From Gordionus sp. m RMFG-2023 (lineage: Eukaryota > Nematomorpha > Gordioida > Chordodea > Parachordodidae): DNA of 64,000 bases. Location of the stretch: NCBI RefSeq assembly GCF_954871325.1, contig NC_088775.1:64085561-64149560 (forward strand). The letters run 5' to 3'. The translations under genes and the position numbers were made by a program. This document shows positions 12,601 through 27,600 of the stretch, in pieces. The notes beneath the pieces are model-generated. The model searched no databases and was not told the DNA's origin. It saw only the letters and a list, made by a program, of their open reading frames with translations. Within the stretch, counting starts at the first letter, position 1; each line of letters starts with the position of its first letter.

Positions 12601-15600
12601 GCAAGCTTTATATATTATTAATTATTGTTAATAAAAATAGAGAAATTACTTCCATTTTCTTAGCGTAGTCTACGTAAACCTTTTCCATCTCAGGCTTATT
12701 GAACATTGGATGGTTATAAATTTTAGCTTCCAATAATTCTATTTTCTTTTTTTGATAATTTAATTTTTTTAAATACAAAAGCAAAATTATTCTGGAGCAT
12801 AGGCATATGGTTAATAAATATAAAATTTTGAAAAATATCAGGTATAAATTAATTAATATTATTATTAATTTGAAAATTCAAGGCATCTTAAAAAATAACT
12901 CATTGCTTTCTTCATGAATCCAAATAATAAAGTTAGTAATATATATTTTAATAACAAATAAAACAAAATTTGACCAACTTTGACGATACTTTTGAGTTGT
13001 GGTTCTTTAATACCCATATCACAAATGGGATCCAACAAGGGTATGTTATCACTAGTCGCTTTGACTTTTACATTTAAATTATCAGAGCCAACGTTAGTAT
13101 TGGACGAAGATATGTTTATGTTTGAGAATCGGGTCTTGATTTCTTGTATATTCCTTAACACGCTTTGCCTATTTTCGTATGATTTTAAATCGTTGGGGTA
13201 ATATAGCCTCACGCTACTTATTTTGTAGATAAGCGGCAACATGCTAGGAACGACCTATGGTATACAAAAAATAAAATATTTATAAATGATGATATTAAAT
13301 AAATATATTCGCTATAAAATGGCGAATAAAAATTTACCCAGAGTGATGTTAATTAACGGGATAAAATTATGGTTTGATGGATAGGTTTATTATAATATTT
13401 ACTAGACCCTCGGTCTCAGTGGATTGGTTGCTAATTCTTAATATTAGATGCATTCATATTTTAGCCTTGGTATATTTTTTTAGATTTGAGATGCTGGACA
13501 TCGAGTAAAATATTTGAATTAGGACATAATCTACACGTAATTGTAGACTTAGTACCCTTAATTTTCTTTATTTGTGTAAGAAATGTTCGATACTGGGAAC
13601 AGGGCAGAATTAAATTATCTTCTTATGACGAAATAAAGTAGTATTGACATATATTATTTTCAAAATTTATTAAAATATTTAAGATATAAAATATTAGATT
13701 AACAATTTTAACGATATAACAAAAGGAATGAAATAATTAAAATAAGAAACTTTGGCGGTTGGATCTGAATTTAAACCTCGGTTTAACTTATAAAATTTTA
13801 AAAATATAATATATAAAAAAATTTTTTTTTAAATGTTATTAGTTCTCAACTGCCATAAATGAAGATACTACTTGTGGTTAAATGTTATTAAATTTTACTG
13901 TTGAAAAACCATCTGATGGAAAATTTAAAAATTGCTTTCACGAAGCGAAGGTCGTGTTTTATGGCCTTCTCTACAATATTAAGATTTTTTTTAAAGATCT
14001 ACTTTCAAATTTAGACAAGATATCTTCCAAAAATGTTGAGTATTCTTAGATTTTAAAAGTGGTATCCTGTTTGAGCATTCTCATACACCTTTTTCAGAGT
14101 TTAAAACATTATTATATGCACTTATATTATATTTTATACACTGCATTATTTCATCATGAAAGATTTTTTATATACATAAAATATTTACCTATAAAAGAGT
14201 TTTTACAAAAAAATTTAAAGCATTCTTAAAAATTCTTTATTTAAAAAATTTTCAGGTATAATCTTTTATTTTTAAGCAGATGTCATACTCTGCCTATTTT
14301 TAAACATGCTTTTGGATGTTAAATAAACCAGGACTGTGAACCAGAACCCGAACCATATATTAGTGAACCCAACCCAAATTCGAGCGCTTTTTTAAAATTT
14401 AAGGTTCAGGATTCAATAACATTTTTTTAAATATTAAATTTTCATTTATTTTGAAAAATATATTTAAAATAACAAACATATATAAAACATTATTAAAATT
14501 ACATATAAAAACATGCAAATTATTTTAACATATAACATATTTTTTTTATTTTCAATATAAAAACATTCTTTGATAAAAATTATTTAGCGGGGAATTCTTA
14601 TTATTATATTTTATTAGACTACTCCATTTTATTAAAATTTTACCAGCATATTTTGTAATTTTTTTAAATATAAGATAATAATATATATTTTAGGAATATA
14701 TATTTTTGTGTTGGATTGTATTAAAAGTAAGACGAAAGAAATGAAAATAATCTCAAGGTAAAATAGCTTTATTAATTGCAATGCAATGCCCTGCAAAAGT
14801 TAGGCATAAAAAAATTATATTTTAATTTTAACATCTTGATATTGGAAGATATCATGACAGACATATTCTAATTATAATGATATATTTTATGGTAAGGTCT
14901 AAATATAGTAAAATAAAGTTTATAAAAAACTGATTTTCTTTTTATTTTTTACTAAATTGTATAAGTCTTAATATTTATGGATCATGAACCCTGAACTAAC
15001 TTGAACCCGAGCCTGGTTTAAGGATATTTCACTGAACCAGAACCCTTTTTTTTAAAAGGAGGCTTCAGTGGTGGAATAAATTATATAAAAGTAAAATAGA
15101 AATAAACCTTCAATGAATGGTGATCTTTAATCCCAAACACTGCTCATAAAATTAAAATATCCCCAAATATAGATGTTAGATTTTAAAAAATATTTAAATA
15201 TATCAGACGAATGTTTAAAAATCTTGCATCTTCCTAAGTTTTGGAAAATCTGGCCTGCCTTTTTGGTAAAATTTTAAATATAAATTTTATTAAATTATTT
15301 TCTCTTTATATGGCTACAAATGCGAGTGTGTTGAAAACAGATAACCGTCAAGTCTTGAAGTATACTTGCTAATTATAAGAAAGGAAAATGTCTGACTCTT
15401 CCGCAATTAAATCTGCCCATATATAATAAGGCAATAAAAATTAATAATTATTTCTCAATTAATCTGCAAGGTGGCTTATTGCTATTTAAATAATATAAAA
15501 TTATATCATAAATTAAAACTAATATATTTTGAGATAATTTTAAAAAAATTAGTGATATTATAATCATTATAATTTAAATTTTCATATTAAAAATCTCTAA

Positions 15601-18600
15601 ATTTTAATATAATTAGTTATAACGATGAGTTTACCTTACTGATAATTTAATTTAAATATTGAACTTATTTTACTGGTAATATAATTAAAATAATGGAGAA
15701 AAATATATTTACTGTCCCAATTAGAATACTGGGGAGTATTTACTGGTAAATCTATTAAAATAACGAAAAAAATATATTTACTGATTTACACTGAACCATA
15801 TCTTAACAATTTCGTTTTTATACTAAAAAATTATTTCCAACAATTCTGTCAATTTTAAATAAAATACTGAAGAAGTATAACAGCCTATAAAATGAATTCT
15901 CATATTCACTTTTAACTTAAAGAGTTATATTTCGGCATATGCCAATACCGTGATTGATTATAATTTCATTGTAGGCAGTACATTGCAATAATGCGTTCTT
16001 GTTTCGAGAAACTCAATTTGATGTCATTTCTCTAATTAATAGTTTAGGAAGAAAAATACCAAAACAAACAGGGGATCTTAAATATCTGTATACATCAGGT
16101 AACAAATATCCTTCGAGGTCAGCCGCAATTACGTGAGCTACGGGATGAGACCTTAAAATTTTTTTTGGTTGTTACTATGTGTTACACATTTTTAAACGTT
16201 ATTATAAATATTTTAGTAAAGATAAAGAAGGAAAAAAAATTAGATAAGTTTATTTTTTTTTATTTTCATTTTTATAACTCATTTATTAATAGTTTTCTTC
16301 AAATAAAATTCAAATCAAAGATGAATCAAGATTATCATTATAATAATTTTGAAATTTGCGAATATTCAATTCTTATAGTTTTCCAAAACAAGTGGTGCTA
16401 AGATGATTCAATTTACAGACAAAGAAATAATTATCAAGATCTCTACAATAAATGTTTTAGAAAGGACGTTGACTCGTCCAAAATTTGTCCTAATGAATGA
16501 TGTTATTACTCAAAATGAAGGGCACTAAATGACTTGTGTACGTAGGAGTACTATCATAGATTTAAATTTAGGAAGATCACTTTAAAATAATCTTGCTACT
16601 CGTGGAAAGGATTGGCGTCAATGCTTTGCTAAAAGATGACATCAAATTATCAAATTTTATTACTTACAGTATAAATAGGTAACATATAACTAAAAAATTC
16701 CAATAGCAAGTTCTATGGAGAAATACCGTAGTCTATTTGGAAAATTTAAAATGGCTAAATGCTCAAATGGATAGCTTCATTCATACATTTAGCTACCCTA
16801 CTTCCATAATATCTCGCGGAATCTGACATGGCTAGAGAAGAGCAAAAGAGTGATCTGCACGGATAAAACATATGCCTCCACAAATTTAAATCTATTTATT
16901 CAAAAGATTATTGCATTTATAATTTATTATAAATGTATATCATAGAAAAAATAAATTTTCACCTATAGAAATATATTATTAGTGTTGTAAACGTCGGTGA
17001 TCACTTTTTTAAACGGCTCACGGCCCAATAAGACTAAATGATTTTAGTCTAAATAATGTTATGTAAGATTCAATATTTAGCAAGGCGTTTGAGCATGAAT
17101 AAATCAAAAGATTTATTAGCAAGCCTGAATAATAAAAGCTGGTGAGGTTACTGAAGAAATCTATTTCAGGATTTAGAAATTTAATAGACATTTTCTATCA
17201 TTAACAGCTCATACATGCCAGAAGCCCATTGGACCATGAAATACACAAAATTTTGTCTACAAGGATACAAACGGAACCAAACTATTATAATGGTATTAAC
17301 CGTTAATAGTCACCAAACCTGAACCGTTAAGTGTCCTTTATAAGATTTTAAACATGATGTAAGACGAAATTCTACAACCACCCAAAATGCTTGGACAAAG
17401 GAAATTCATTAAGATGACTGATCGGTGATAATATCAATTTTAAAACTCGAAAAGATATAAAATGATAAGAAAAAGGCAAAGCCTAGTTAAAGATTTAAGT
17501 GTAAAATTGATATCGCCTGCTAAAGAGGTTTAGAAACAAATGAACAATTGATAAAATACATAAGGTACTACTCAAACTACATCAGATACGATTGTAACCA
17601 TTTTTAAAAATTTACAGATAATAATTTATCAAGTATCATGCTAAAATCTTAGCCTCGATGGTAAGGTGGGGTACATCAATATCCCATTAGGGCTGTGCCA
17701 ATCCACATATATTTCACCGATCCGATATTAGTTCAAAACCGACCCGATATTTATATTGATTTTTCACCCCCCCCCTCCCCCGGAATTATGCATTTAATTT
17801 AATTTTTTTATTTCTACAATAATTAAAAAAAGTTTACGAGTATTGGTAGTATTAAATGAATTTTTCATTATTCCTCCCCATGAAATTAGAATTCCGCAGA
17901 TAACGCATTTTGCAAAATTATCTTTGTCTTTTGTAAGATATTTCCATAATTCAGATACCATATTTTAAAAAGATTTAAAATAAATAAAACTTTGGATGTT
18001 CCTTTCTATTTTTATAAAAAAAACTTTTAAAATACTAAAAATCTATTTAAAAAATAAATAAAATTTAAGGGGTATTGTGCATATGCATTGTTTAAAAAAA
18101 ATATTTAGAAAATATTATTAATGTAAAATAAATATACATAAAATAACAAAAAAAGAAAAGTAAAAAGATCGGATAGGATTTTAAGGGTATCGGCCTTATC
18201 CGATATTTTTGGAAAACGCTAAATATCGGTGCTGATCCGATCCAATATTTAATATCGGCACAGCCCTATATCCCATATCTAAAAATATTGATCATAAATG
18301 AATATGCAGATGGGTTTTCCACATTTGTTAAATAATGGATATTTTGTTTAAATTTTGCGATGAATTTATTTAGGTTAATTATATGTGTGTGAGATGTGTA
18401 AATATGGGGTCAATTTTTTCCACATTAGCACTGAAGGTTAAATCGATTATATTAATATTTTTATGAAAATATTACAATCATTTCATTGGCATCGTCATGA
18501 CCACTATTTTTGGTGTCAAATTTTTTGCTTTTGGGCACCGTCCCGTTAGTTTTCGCGTTTGTATCGTTGTTTTGAGTATTAGAAGCGTTACTTCGTTCAG

Positions 18601-21600
18601 TGTTTATCGCGGGTTTGATGTCTTTACTGCATCTGTTATTCGGATTTTGTTTGAGAATATTCACCAAAACGTCGACTATGTAATCAAATTTGTTAGAGAG
18701 ATCGCTCATATTCATCGATAAATCTTCACTATTATTTGGACCAACCGGGCTAGATAAAATGGATGGGTAAGTATTACCTGATGATAATTTCGAGGATGTC
18801 TATATTATAAAATGTTAAAAAATTTAATTTCACACAAAAAGCTTTTATCGAGTAACTAAATTTCCAAATCAAATCCAATTTATTGTATTTATTAGACTCC
18901 AACAATTAATCTTAGAAAAAGTAATTTTTTAAAAAAATTTATTTCAAAAACAAAAAATGATTTAAATCCTTGTTTTTACCTGCTCTACTTATCAGTTTCG
19001 CTCATTCAATTATGCAAGATGCATTTGGGAGATAATATTAGCGTGAAGTAAAACCATAAATAATTATTTCACAAATCTCTCTTTTAAAACTACTAAAACC
19101 TTCATTAATTTATCATAAAGATATAACAATATAGGATCGGCTTAAACTTTTATTTTAAATCGGTAATCAGCGGATCAATATAATTTACCTATCCAATAAT
19201 ATAATGGCGAATAGCAAAAAAACTTTCACTAATTTTTTTTAAACGGAAATACATTTAAAAAACGTATTAAAATGTTAATTAAAAAAAAAATTTTTTTTAT
19301 AATATTATTATTTTGTTTTATTAGATACACTTGTAGCATTATTATAGAATATAAGAGAAGGGTCACAAATATTTTATAAATTCTATGATATATTATAAAA
19401 AAAATAATGGGCTAGAAAAGGGACTAAACAGATCTTTTGCTGAGGATAATAGTCTTCACTGGGATCCAGTAGTTGTAATTATTTTTTCCCCTAGCTATTT
19501 GATCTCATCGCGGAAGTTTACAAAGAATAGGTAATTTATAGGTCAATATTTGTTTGGAACATTGAATCAGTGCATCATCAGGTCTGCTAAAACTATCACC
19601 CAAAAGGCGGTTTTTGGGTAGATTGAAAGCATTTAGAATGCTATTGTTAATCGCTTTGTGACGGGGTTGACGTTAGCAAGAATATTTACAATGAAGAATT
19701 TTCTTAGCATCCACTCCTCTTTCCCCATATTTTTATATATTTATTCCCCTTTCGAGTCAATTATTTTATTAATTTTTTCTCTCCTATACTCCTATAATGT
19801 TCTTTTAGAGCAGTGTTTTTTAATAATTGTTTTTAAGTAAAAAAAATCGGATTTTTCCATTTGAATTTATTAGTAAATTTTAAATCTTATTTGGTGATAT
19901 CTTTGAAATAATCTACATATTTTTAGTATACAAATAAAGTAAATATACGATTTGAAAAGATGGGCTCTATTATGAAATGAAATGATTTTAATTGCATGGT
20001 TACAAGGGTAGTTAGGAATATAAAACATTGAGGAATACCATGTATAAATTCTGATTTTGGAAATATTTTAACTTATAGATGGGCTTCTCATTATATTTAT
20101 CTCTCTAATGATCTAGATGTAAAGAAACAAACATTAAATATTATAGAAATAATTATTTTGCTATTACTTTATTAAAATATGATTTTAGTGAGTCAGAACT
20201 CAGAACACACTAACAGAGAGTATTTAAGTCAATGGACCTGTAAAATCAAGATGTATAAAATCATTGATTTTTTAATGTAAAATAATCAATTTTTTTTTTA
20301 AATTCAAGAAATGAGATTTAATTTGATTTTATAAAGCTTTAAGCCTGGGAATTTACGAATAAAATTTTTATGTATTTCTTTGCTCGTCGATTAAAAAAAA
20401 ATTATTTGTCAGAATAAATATTTCGAGAAATATATCGTATTTTAAGATGAAAAACAATTACTAAATAATATATTAAGATATAGTTGTGGACAATCGCTCT
20501 ATTTTTATCCGTTTTAGGCGGCTTAAAAAAAGGTTTATATTTGACCAAAATCTAACAACTCGAGGTTTTTAAAAATTTAGCTAACTACTAGCGGTTATCT
20601 CATTATCAAAACTATAATCAAGAGCAATAAAATAAAAATAATACTTTCTTTGCTCTCCTGTAAAAGTTAACCACGATACCCCAATCAAACTCATCATCAT
20701 TGTTTTTGATCTAAAATTTATATATTATCTATTAAATTACAATTTAGTGGTGATAAATGAATACCTAATACATTTAGACTAATAAAATATTATGCAATAA
20801 TTAGTTTGATCTTTTTTTTTCTTCCTTCGTTCCTTCCTTTCTCTCTCTTATTATACAAAGTAAGTCTTTGGTATAAATGAAGAGTATGAATAAATTACCT
20901 TAACCATTCGTCCGGGTTGTAAATATTGTAAAATGTATTCAGGCTTAGTAATGATTGTTCTCAGATCTCGATTCAACTCTTCTAACTTGACCCTTAGTTT
21001 ATAAAACTTTGATATTTCACTTTCATTATCGATGTCCAAAGATTCTAATTCTTTGTCTAATGCAATCATTTCTACGAAGATGAAAAAAATATAATTATAA
21101 AAATGAGAAAAGAAAATGTAAGAAAATTTATATATTAAGATCCAAGTTAAATTTTCTATTTACATACAAGAATATAAGGCATATTTTAATTTAAATCGTG
21201 TTTTCAAAAAAGAAACAATATTCTTTGAATACAGAATTTGGGGAATATTCTTTTTGTTAAAATTTTAAAAAGTGATAAAAATTATTTAGTTACTTTTGAA
21301 AATTAACTAAGCAAGCATAATTACAAGTTACACGTTATTAAAAGGGTGACTAGTAACTAGTTATATTTCAATAGTAATGAGTCACATTTCAAGTTACTTT
21401 ATATAATTTTTTTCCGCGTAGAAAATTATTACGGGTTTACAAATTTTAATCAAAAGAATTTAAATGAAGATACAAAAGAAATAATTTTACGGAAAAAACA
21501 TACTACATTGTAATATTTATTTGCACTGAAAAAGAATGATATATAATATTTATTTTTCAAAAGAGTTGGGCTTAATAAATCTTTATTTAGGAGCACATGA

Positions 21601-24600
21601 TATAGGTGTGACATTATATTTAATAAACAGTAATGTTAAATTTGGGAAATCAGCATATAAAGATAATGAATGATATATAAATATTTAGAAAAAGTATATT
21701 GAAAAGTAATAAACTAGATACTTTTGTGGTTTTATATTCCAAAAAATGCAATTAGTTACATCTCAAAAGTATCAATATTGTTAATTTAATGCAAAATGTA
21801 ACCGCTTACTTTTAAAAGCACTATAAATAGTTGTAATAATAAAAATATAAATATTAATTCTTTTTGTCATTTATTATTAAGGAAACAAACTCATTAACTG
21901 TGTCCTGACTCGTTTATTACTTTTAAGAATTTATAATATCACTGAATAGTGATTTTCAGATTTAAAAATAAATATAGCTCGAAGAGTATTTTAAAGATTT
22001 TATAATCTGATGTCAGAATCTATTTTTAAAAACCAAAAAATGTTATCAGGGCATTCTGAAAAGAATTCAGAATTAAAAACGAAAATCGAATGGAGCTAGG
22101 AGGCCCTTAGGATTTTTGTGTAGATAGTTTTTTAAGTCAACCCCATAAACTGTTTTAAATAATATATGGTTTATAACCTGTTAGCGTCATATATTAAAAA
22201 TTAAAATCTGGCCCATTCTATGAAGGATTCTTGGGCCGGGTTGACCAAGTACCGGAAAAATATTTCAGTACATCTTTAAAATAATTATATGATTTTCAAA
22301 ATTTCTCGGTTGAATGATACTCGTTATTTTGGTAATTATCTTAGATGCCAAGATATTGATGGTTTTATAATTATTTTATATAGAATAGACAAATTTTTAA
22401 ATATTTCATTCATAAAAGGATACGGGGTGATGAATAAGGAGGATTTGGAGTTGGACCATCCCTAAAAATATTCTAGAGATAAATTCCCACCTTATAATTT
22501 CGAGTTTCTTTTCCCATTTCTATAAATAAAATTATCTTATAAATACTTTTTACCATTTAAGATGAAGGTGAAAAAATTAAGAAAATTTTAAAAATTAAAC
22601 TTGTTAGAAAAAATAAAAACATTCCTTCTATTTAGAAAAATGGGAAGTTTCCCAATATTTAGACAGCTCATCTCAAGGAACCTATTATAATTTGGACTTT
22701 CTTCCAGGGGCATTACTAAGCCTTTACAATCTCAGGGGGGCTCAAAAAATTTTTTAAAATTATTTTCTATTTTCAAAATTTTTTGAATGCTCTTCAAATT
22801 TTTCAGGGGGCCCGAGGTCCTGTGCCTCCACCCTAGTGACGCCACTTTCTTCCCTTATAGGATAGATAAAGCGTAAATATTAGTATACACTTTGTGCCTT
22901 ACTAAACAATCACTCAATCCTAGCACTCGAAGGTAAAAAAATCTATAATAATGATTTTCATTTCATCGTTACAAATCAATCTTATATGAGTTTTTACAAA
23001 GATGCTACAGGTCTATATTACCTTTTTATGCTGCCGCTATTAAATTATAAAATTATCAAGACTACAGCTAGACGCAAAAAGAGCACTTATTATTGTAATA
23101 CGATTTAAAAAAGATTAATGTAAATTGTTAACAAGATATATAATAACAAATCAAATAAAGGTATTGTATTATTAATTACTTTCTTTGAGAGAAGGAATAG
23201 CGGAATAATTTTGGAATTGATGAAAACTTTTCTCCAGCATATATTCAGGATTTATTCCTTCAACTCTCAGTAGGTTTAAAACCATATTATATGTCAAATG
23301 AAACGCGCTGTTTAAGGGATCTGCTTTACCCTATTACAAAAATAATTCTGTAGAAAAGTTGAAAAAAATAACTAAAAAAAAAATTATATAATTAAAATTT
23401 AGAAACTAATATAGTTTTTGTGTACAAAACTTTGATGATATCTTTGCCTATAACAGAGCCCATTCTTTGATCAATCATGAGTATAATGATACCCTTGTCG
23501 TCAATCCCTCTCCTTCCGGCTCTTCCACTCATTTGTATGTATTCTCCTGACGATATCTTTAAGATGTTCATTTTAAAAAAAACAGTATTGTAAACGAGTA
23601 GTGTTGTAATTTAGATAGTTTTATATCAAACATTTATTCAAAAAATCGTCAATTTAATTTATTTGAAATTCATTACTTAAATTTTTTTGTGAGTTGTTAT
23701 AAATATATATTTTCCATCAGGACAATATTAATATGAGATTAAAGAAAGATCGTGTCAATATTGTCAAGTTCTTGTTAAATAAATATAGGAAATATTATTA
23801 GAAACAGATAAGGGTACTAATTATTAAATAGACCTATTGAATAACTATTCATTATTCGTACATTTGAATCAAATAATTTTAAAAAATATATAAATAATTA
23901 AAATTATTTGCACAAAATAAAATTCTATCAAAGAATAAGCCTGGACTAGGCCTAAAATTTGTTTATACAAAATCCAGGCTGGCCCGATTTATTAAATTAA
24001 AATTATATCAAATTTAACCCGAATGTCCACCCATTGTTTTAAATTTTTTAAACTTACCCATCACTGTTCATGATAAAATTTATACGCCCGCATATTTATC
24101 AAATTTGTAAAACTCTTCCACCCGCAAATGTTTAAAAATTATTTGAAATTTATAAAATATAAGCCCATCCTGGTAATTTTGCTTAAAATTTCTTTTTATT
24201 TCTTGGCCCATTGTTTAAAATATTATTAGCACACCCACCTTGGGCTTACATTTTTAACCGCCGGTCCACACCCACCCATAGTATATGTGGACGAATTAAA
24301 ACCTGTGAACGAATTAAAACCCCGCTGATTGAAAATAGCTAGTTGGAGGGAATATAATGGAGGGTTACTCATCTTTCCAATTTCCCTTTGAAACAATTTA
24401 CAAAATACAATAATTATTCAGGGTTGTGCATTTGACATGTCAAATAAGATTCGGTCAATTGACCAATATTTAACCGGTCAAATATTGTCAAATCAAATAA
24501 ATGTTTTTTAAAACAATATTAATTCCATTTTATATATAATAGTAAAAATATTAAATTATTTTTCTAAATTCTATAATTAATGTTTCGCTCTCCATGGCAG

Positions 24601-27600
24601 AGCCTTTTTAATCAATCTTAGGTTATGATATACTCCTAATATCAATTTGCTGGTTGTCGATATCTTAAATCTGATTTTTTAGACACTTCTCTTAATATTA
24701 AAGGTGAACAAAGCCCAAGTAACTTGATCCCGAAATCTATTAGTTTTTATGACAGTTACTGATTTCCATATATTTTGGCTATTAAATATACCACCGCATT
24801 TAATTCTGAAATTTATGATATAACTTAAAATATTTTGATGATCATCACTTTGTAATACGACTAATTTTTGTATTATATCATATGCTTCATCAAACTCAAG
24901 TAAGATGCCCTTTTATATTGGGGATCCAACAAATAATCGCAGTGCAGAGTGAGCACATGTATTTAGATTGTTTTCTTTTTCAAACGTATCTTTAATATTT
25001 TTTCTTAAGATTGGTAAATTATAAAATTATGGACATGATTGTATTATATGTTATCTAAATTAAGTATCTTGTTTTTTACGTGAGCCAAGGTCTATAAGAT
25101 AGCTAAATGTTTATGAATAGTATAAAATTTTAAATTTTTTGTAAAAAATATCTTTAAATATTATTGGTAATTTCTCTTGGACAAATATCCAACTTATTAA
25201 AACAGCTGCTTTCTTGCATATTTGTATTTGCGTATTACATTTTATTGATGATGCCCATCTTGTTTGATTAATTGTACATAATGTAATATAAATCGGCAAT
25301 TAGTAATTTTCTCAAATCATGCTTAAGTAAAATAATTATATTATATATATTTAAATCTAATCAAATTAATAATGGGAAAAAATCATTTTTTTATATTTCA
25401 AATTGAAATTCTAATATTTTAATATGAAAATTTTATATTTTATAAAATTATAATTAAATCGATGCTTTGATGATTTAAATATGTTTTTAAATAATTTGCA
25501 AATAAATTAGATTGATAAACATGCTTTAAATACATATTAGTTAATTAATCAATATAGTTTTTCACCAATAACATTTTAGATTAATTGACCGTATTTGACC
25601 AGGTCAAATACTCCTTCTGTCAATTGACTGACTTGCCAACCCTGTAATTATTAAAGATAATAAAAATTTCCGATTGGGCCATAAATCAAAAATATATATT
25701 GGGCTGGCCCAGGAAAATTTTCTGGCCAAGCTAGAAAATAAAACTTAAATCCGGGCCAGGCTCTGCATTTCAGATATTTACAAATAGGAATAATGAATTA
25801 TTCGAATCACACAAATACAAATAGTATAAATATTTGATTCATACAAATAAAAACTAAATTATTGTTTTCTATGAATATCTCATTATTCAATGTAATTTTT
25901 TAGGAAGGTAATGTATTAATGAAAGGACGAGAAGGTTTCTGGAAATTTATGTTTAGAACAAAATTTCGTCAGAATTATTTATTTAAATCCCAACATTTGT
26001 AATATAATTTGAAATAAATCTAAAAATATTGGAAACTTACAATGGATATTATAATATTATGATTTTTAAGTGCAAGTTTTTTATCAACTAATTTTTATGA
26101 TTACATAGAGTAAACTTTTTATAAGAAGAGCATGGTTACCCCCCAAAAAAATTCGATAATATTTTTTAATACATTCAGAAACCGAAAAAAGATGCTTTTT
26201 TAAGGAAAAAATCAGAAAATTATTTAATACTTTTTTAAAATTATTTTGTTATTAAAGTAGATAAACCCATCTGTTATCTGTTCCATCATATTTCCTGCAA
26301 CTTGTGAATAATACCGTCCTAGCAGGCATGTTCAAACCCATAGAAAACGTTTCAGTCGCAAATAACGCCTAAGTTTTTTTCATTATTAAAATATTAGTAG
26401 AGTAATTTATGAGCAATAATATATTTTTATTCTTTATCTTTTTTTATAATTTAAAACTGTATTCGTATAATATTTATTTTTTACAATAATGATATTCACC
26501 CAAATCCGTTATAAACTTTTTATGCTTTAAATTATTTTTAAAACCTTAATTAACCCCTCGGAAAATAGTATTTCGATAGTCTCCTTGATTATGGGGAGAA
26601 GACCGGAATGATGAATGCCTACCCCCTTTTTTAAGATCGGTAAAAGATGGTTGATTTGAGGCAACTTCTTATCGTCGTCAGATAAAATATCGATCGCGTT
26701 GTTAAAAACCTCTTCCACTAATGCTTTTTCTTCGACTGCGAAAATATAGAATTTAATAAAATGTATACAAATATATGCTATTTCTTTTTATGGGTTATTT
26801 ATAGCTAGGATTATGATTAAAGTTAACTTTGATCGATGCAAAAATATCATCATAAAATTTTATTTGACACTAAATCTAATAAATTTCTGTACTATAATTA
26901 ATTTAAGGTTAACTTAATATAAATGTTTAAAATATTAAAGCCAGGAGCGATATAAAAGTTTTAAAATGGAAGTTTGATTAACTTCAACTTACCAATCTTT
27001 ACACTGTAGGGCTAAAGATGTATGTTCAAAAAAAATCCCATATTTTATCATTTTATGTAATATGAATCCCCAAAACTTGTATTGAAATCCATTTTAGAGA
27101 CTTGTAAAGCGTGAAACTCGCATTCTTTTCGACTAAAACTAAATACTATAACGGGTTGAAAATCTCTTTCCATAATCATCTTGATCAATTTGAAGACATC
27201 GTTTTCATCTTTATATATTATAATTTAGCAATTGATGTAAATCATAAACATTTATACCATTTTTCATATAAGAATTTTCTTAAGCTTATAATATCCATGA
27301 ATAGTTCTTAACAAAATAAATAGATGTACGAAAGCTTAATATATGTTAAGATATGCTAAGGAGAGATTGCTTCTACTATACTTAAACTTAATTTAAGCAT
27401 GCCTAAAATAATTTTTACAGAGTAACTAGCATTTTTGCCTAAATAATTTACTTTTTACTGTTTAAATGCCTAGATTAGGGCTAGCAACGCCACTGTAATA
27501 ATAATGATAACATTTATTTGTTATTCGATTAATTTTTTATAAGTTTAATACAATGTTATGCACATTTAATTCAAAACATTTCCATATTTTTTAATTTATT

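Noticed and set aside
12865-12978. Extension of Mtr4 exon 18 by 38 open codons past the donor
   Set aside because: The extra residues are hydrophobic A+T-rich filler, while exon 19 resumes the Mtr4 match in the correct phase.
16165-16401. 78-codon plus-strand frame in intron 17
   Set aside because: Composed of Phe, Ile, Asn and Lys codons expected by chance in A+T-rich DNA; no motif, no splice context.
18497-18721. A 74-codon open frame on the plus strand opposite Mtr4 exon 17
   Set aside because: It mirrors a real minus-strand exon with codon-biased low-complexity sequence; no motif of its own.
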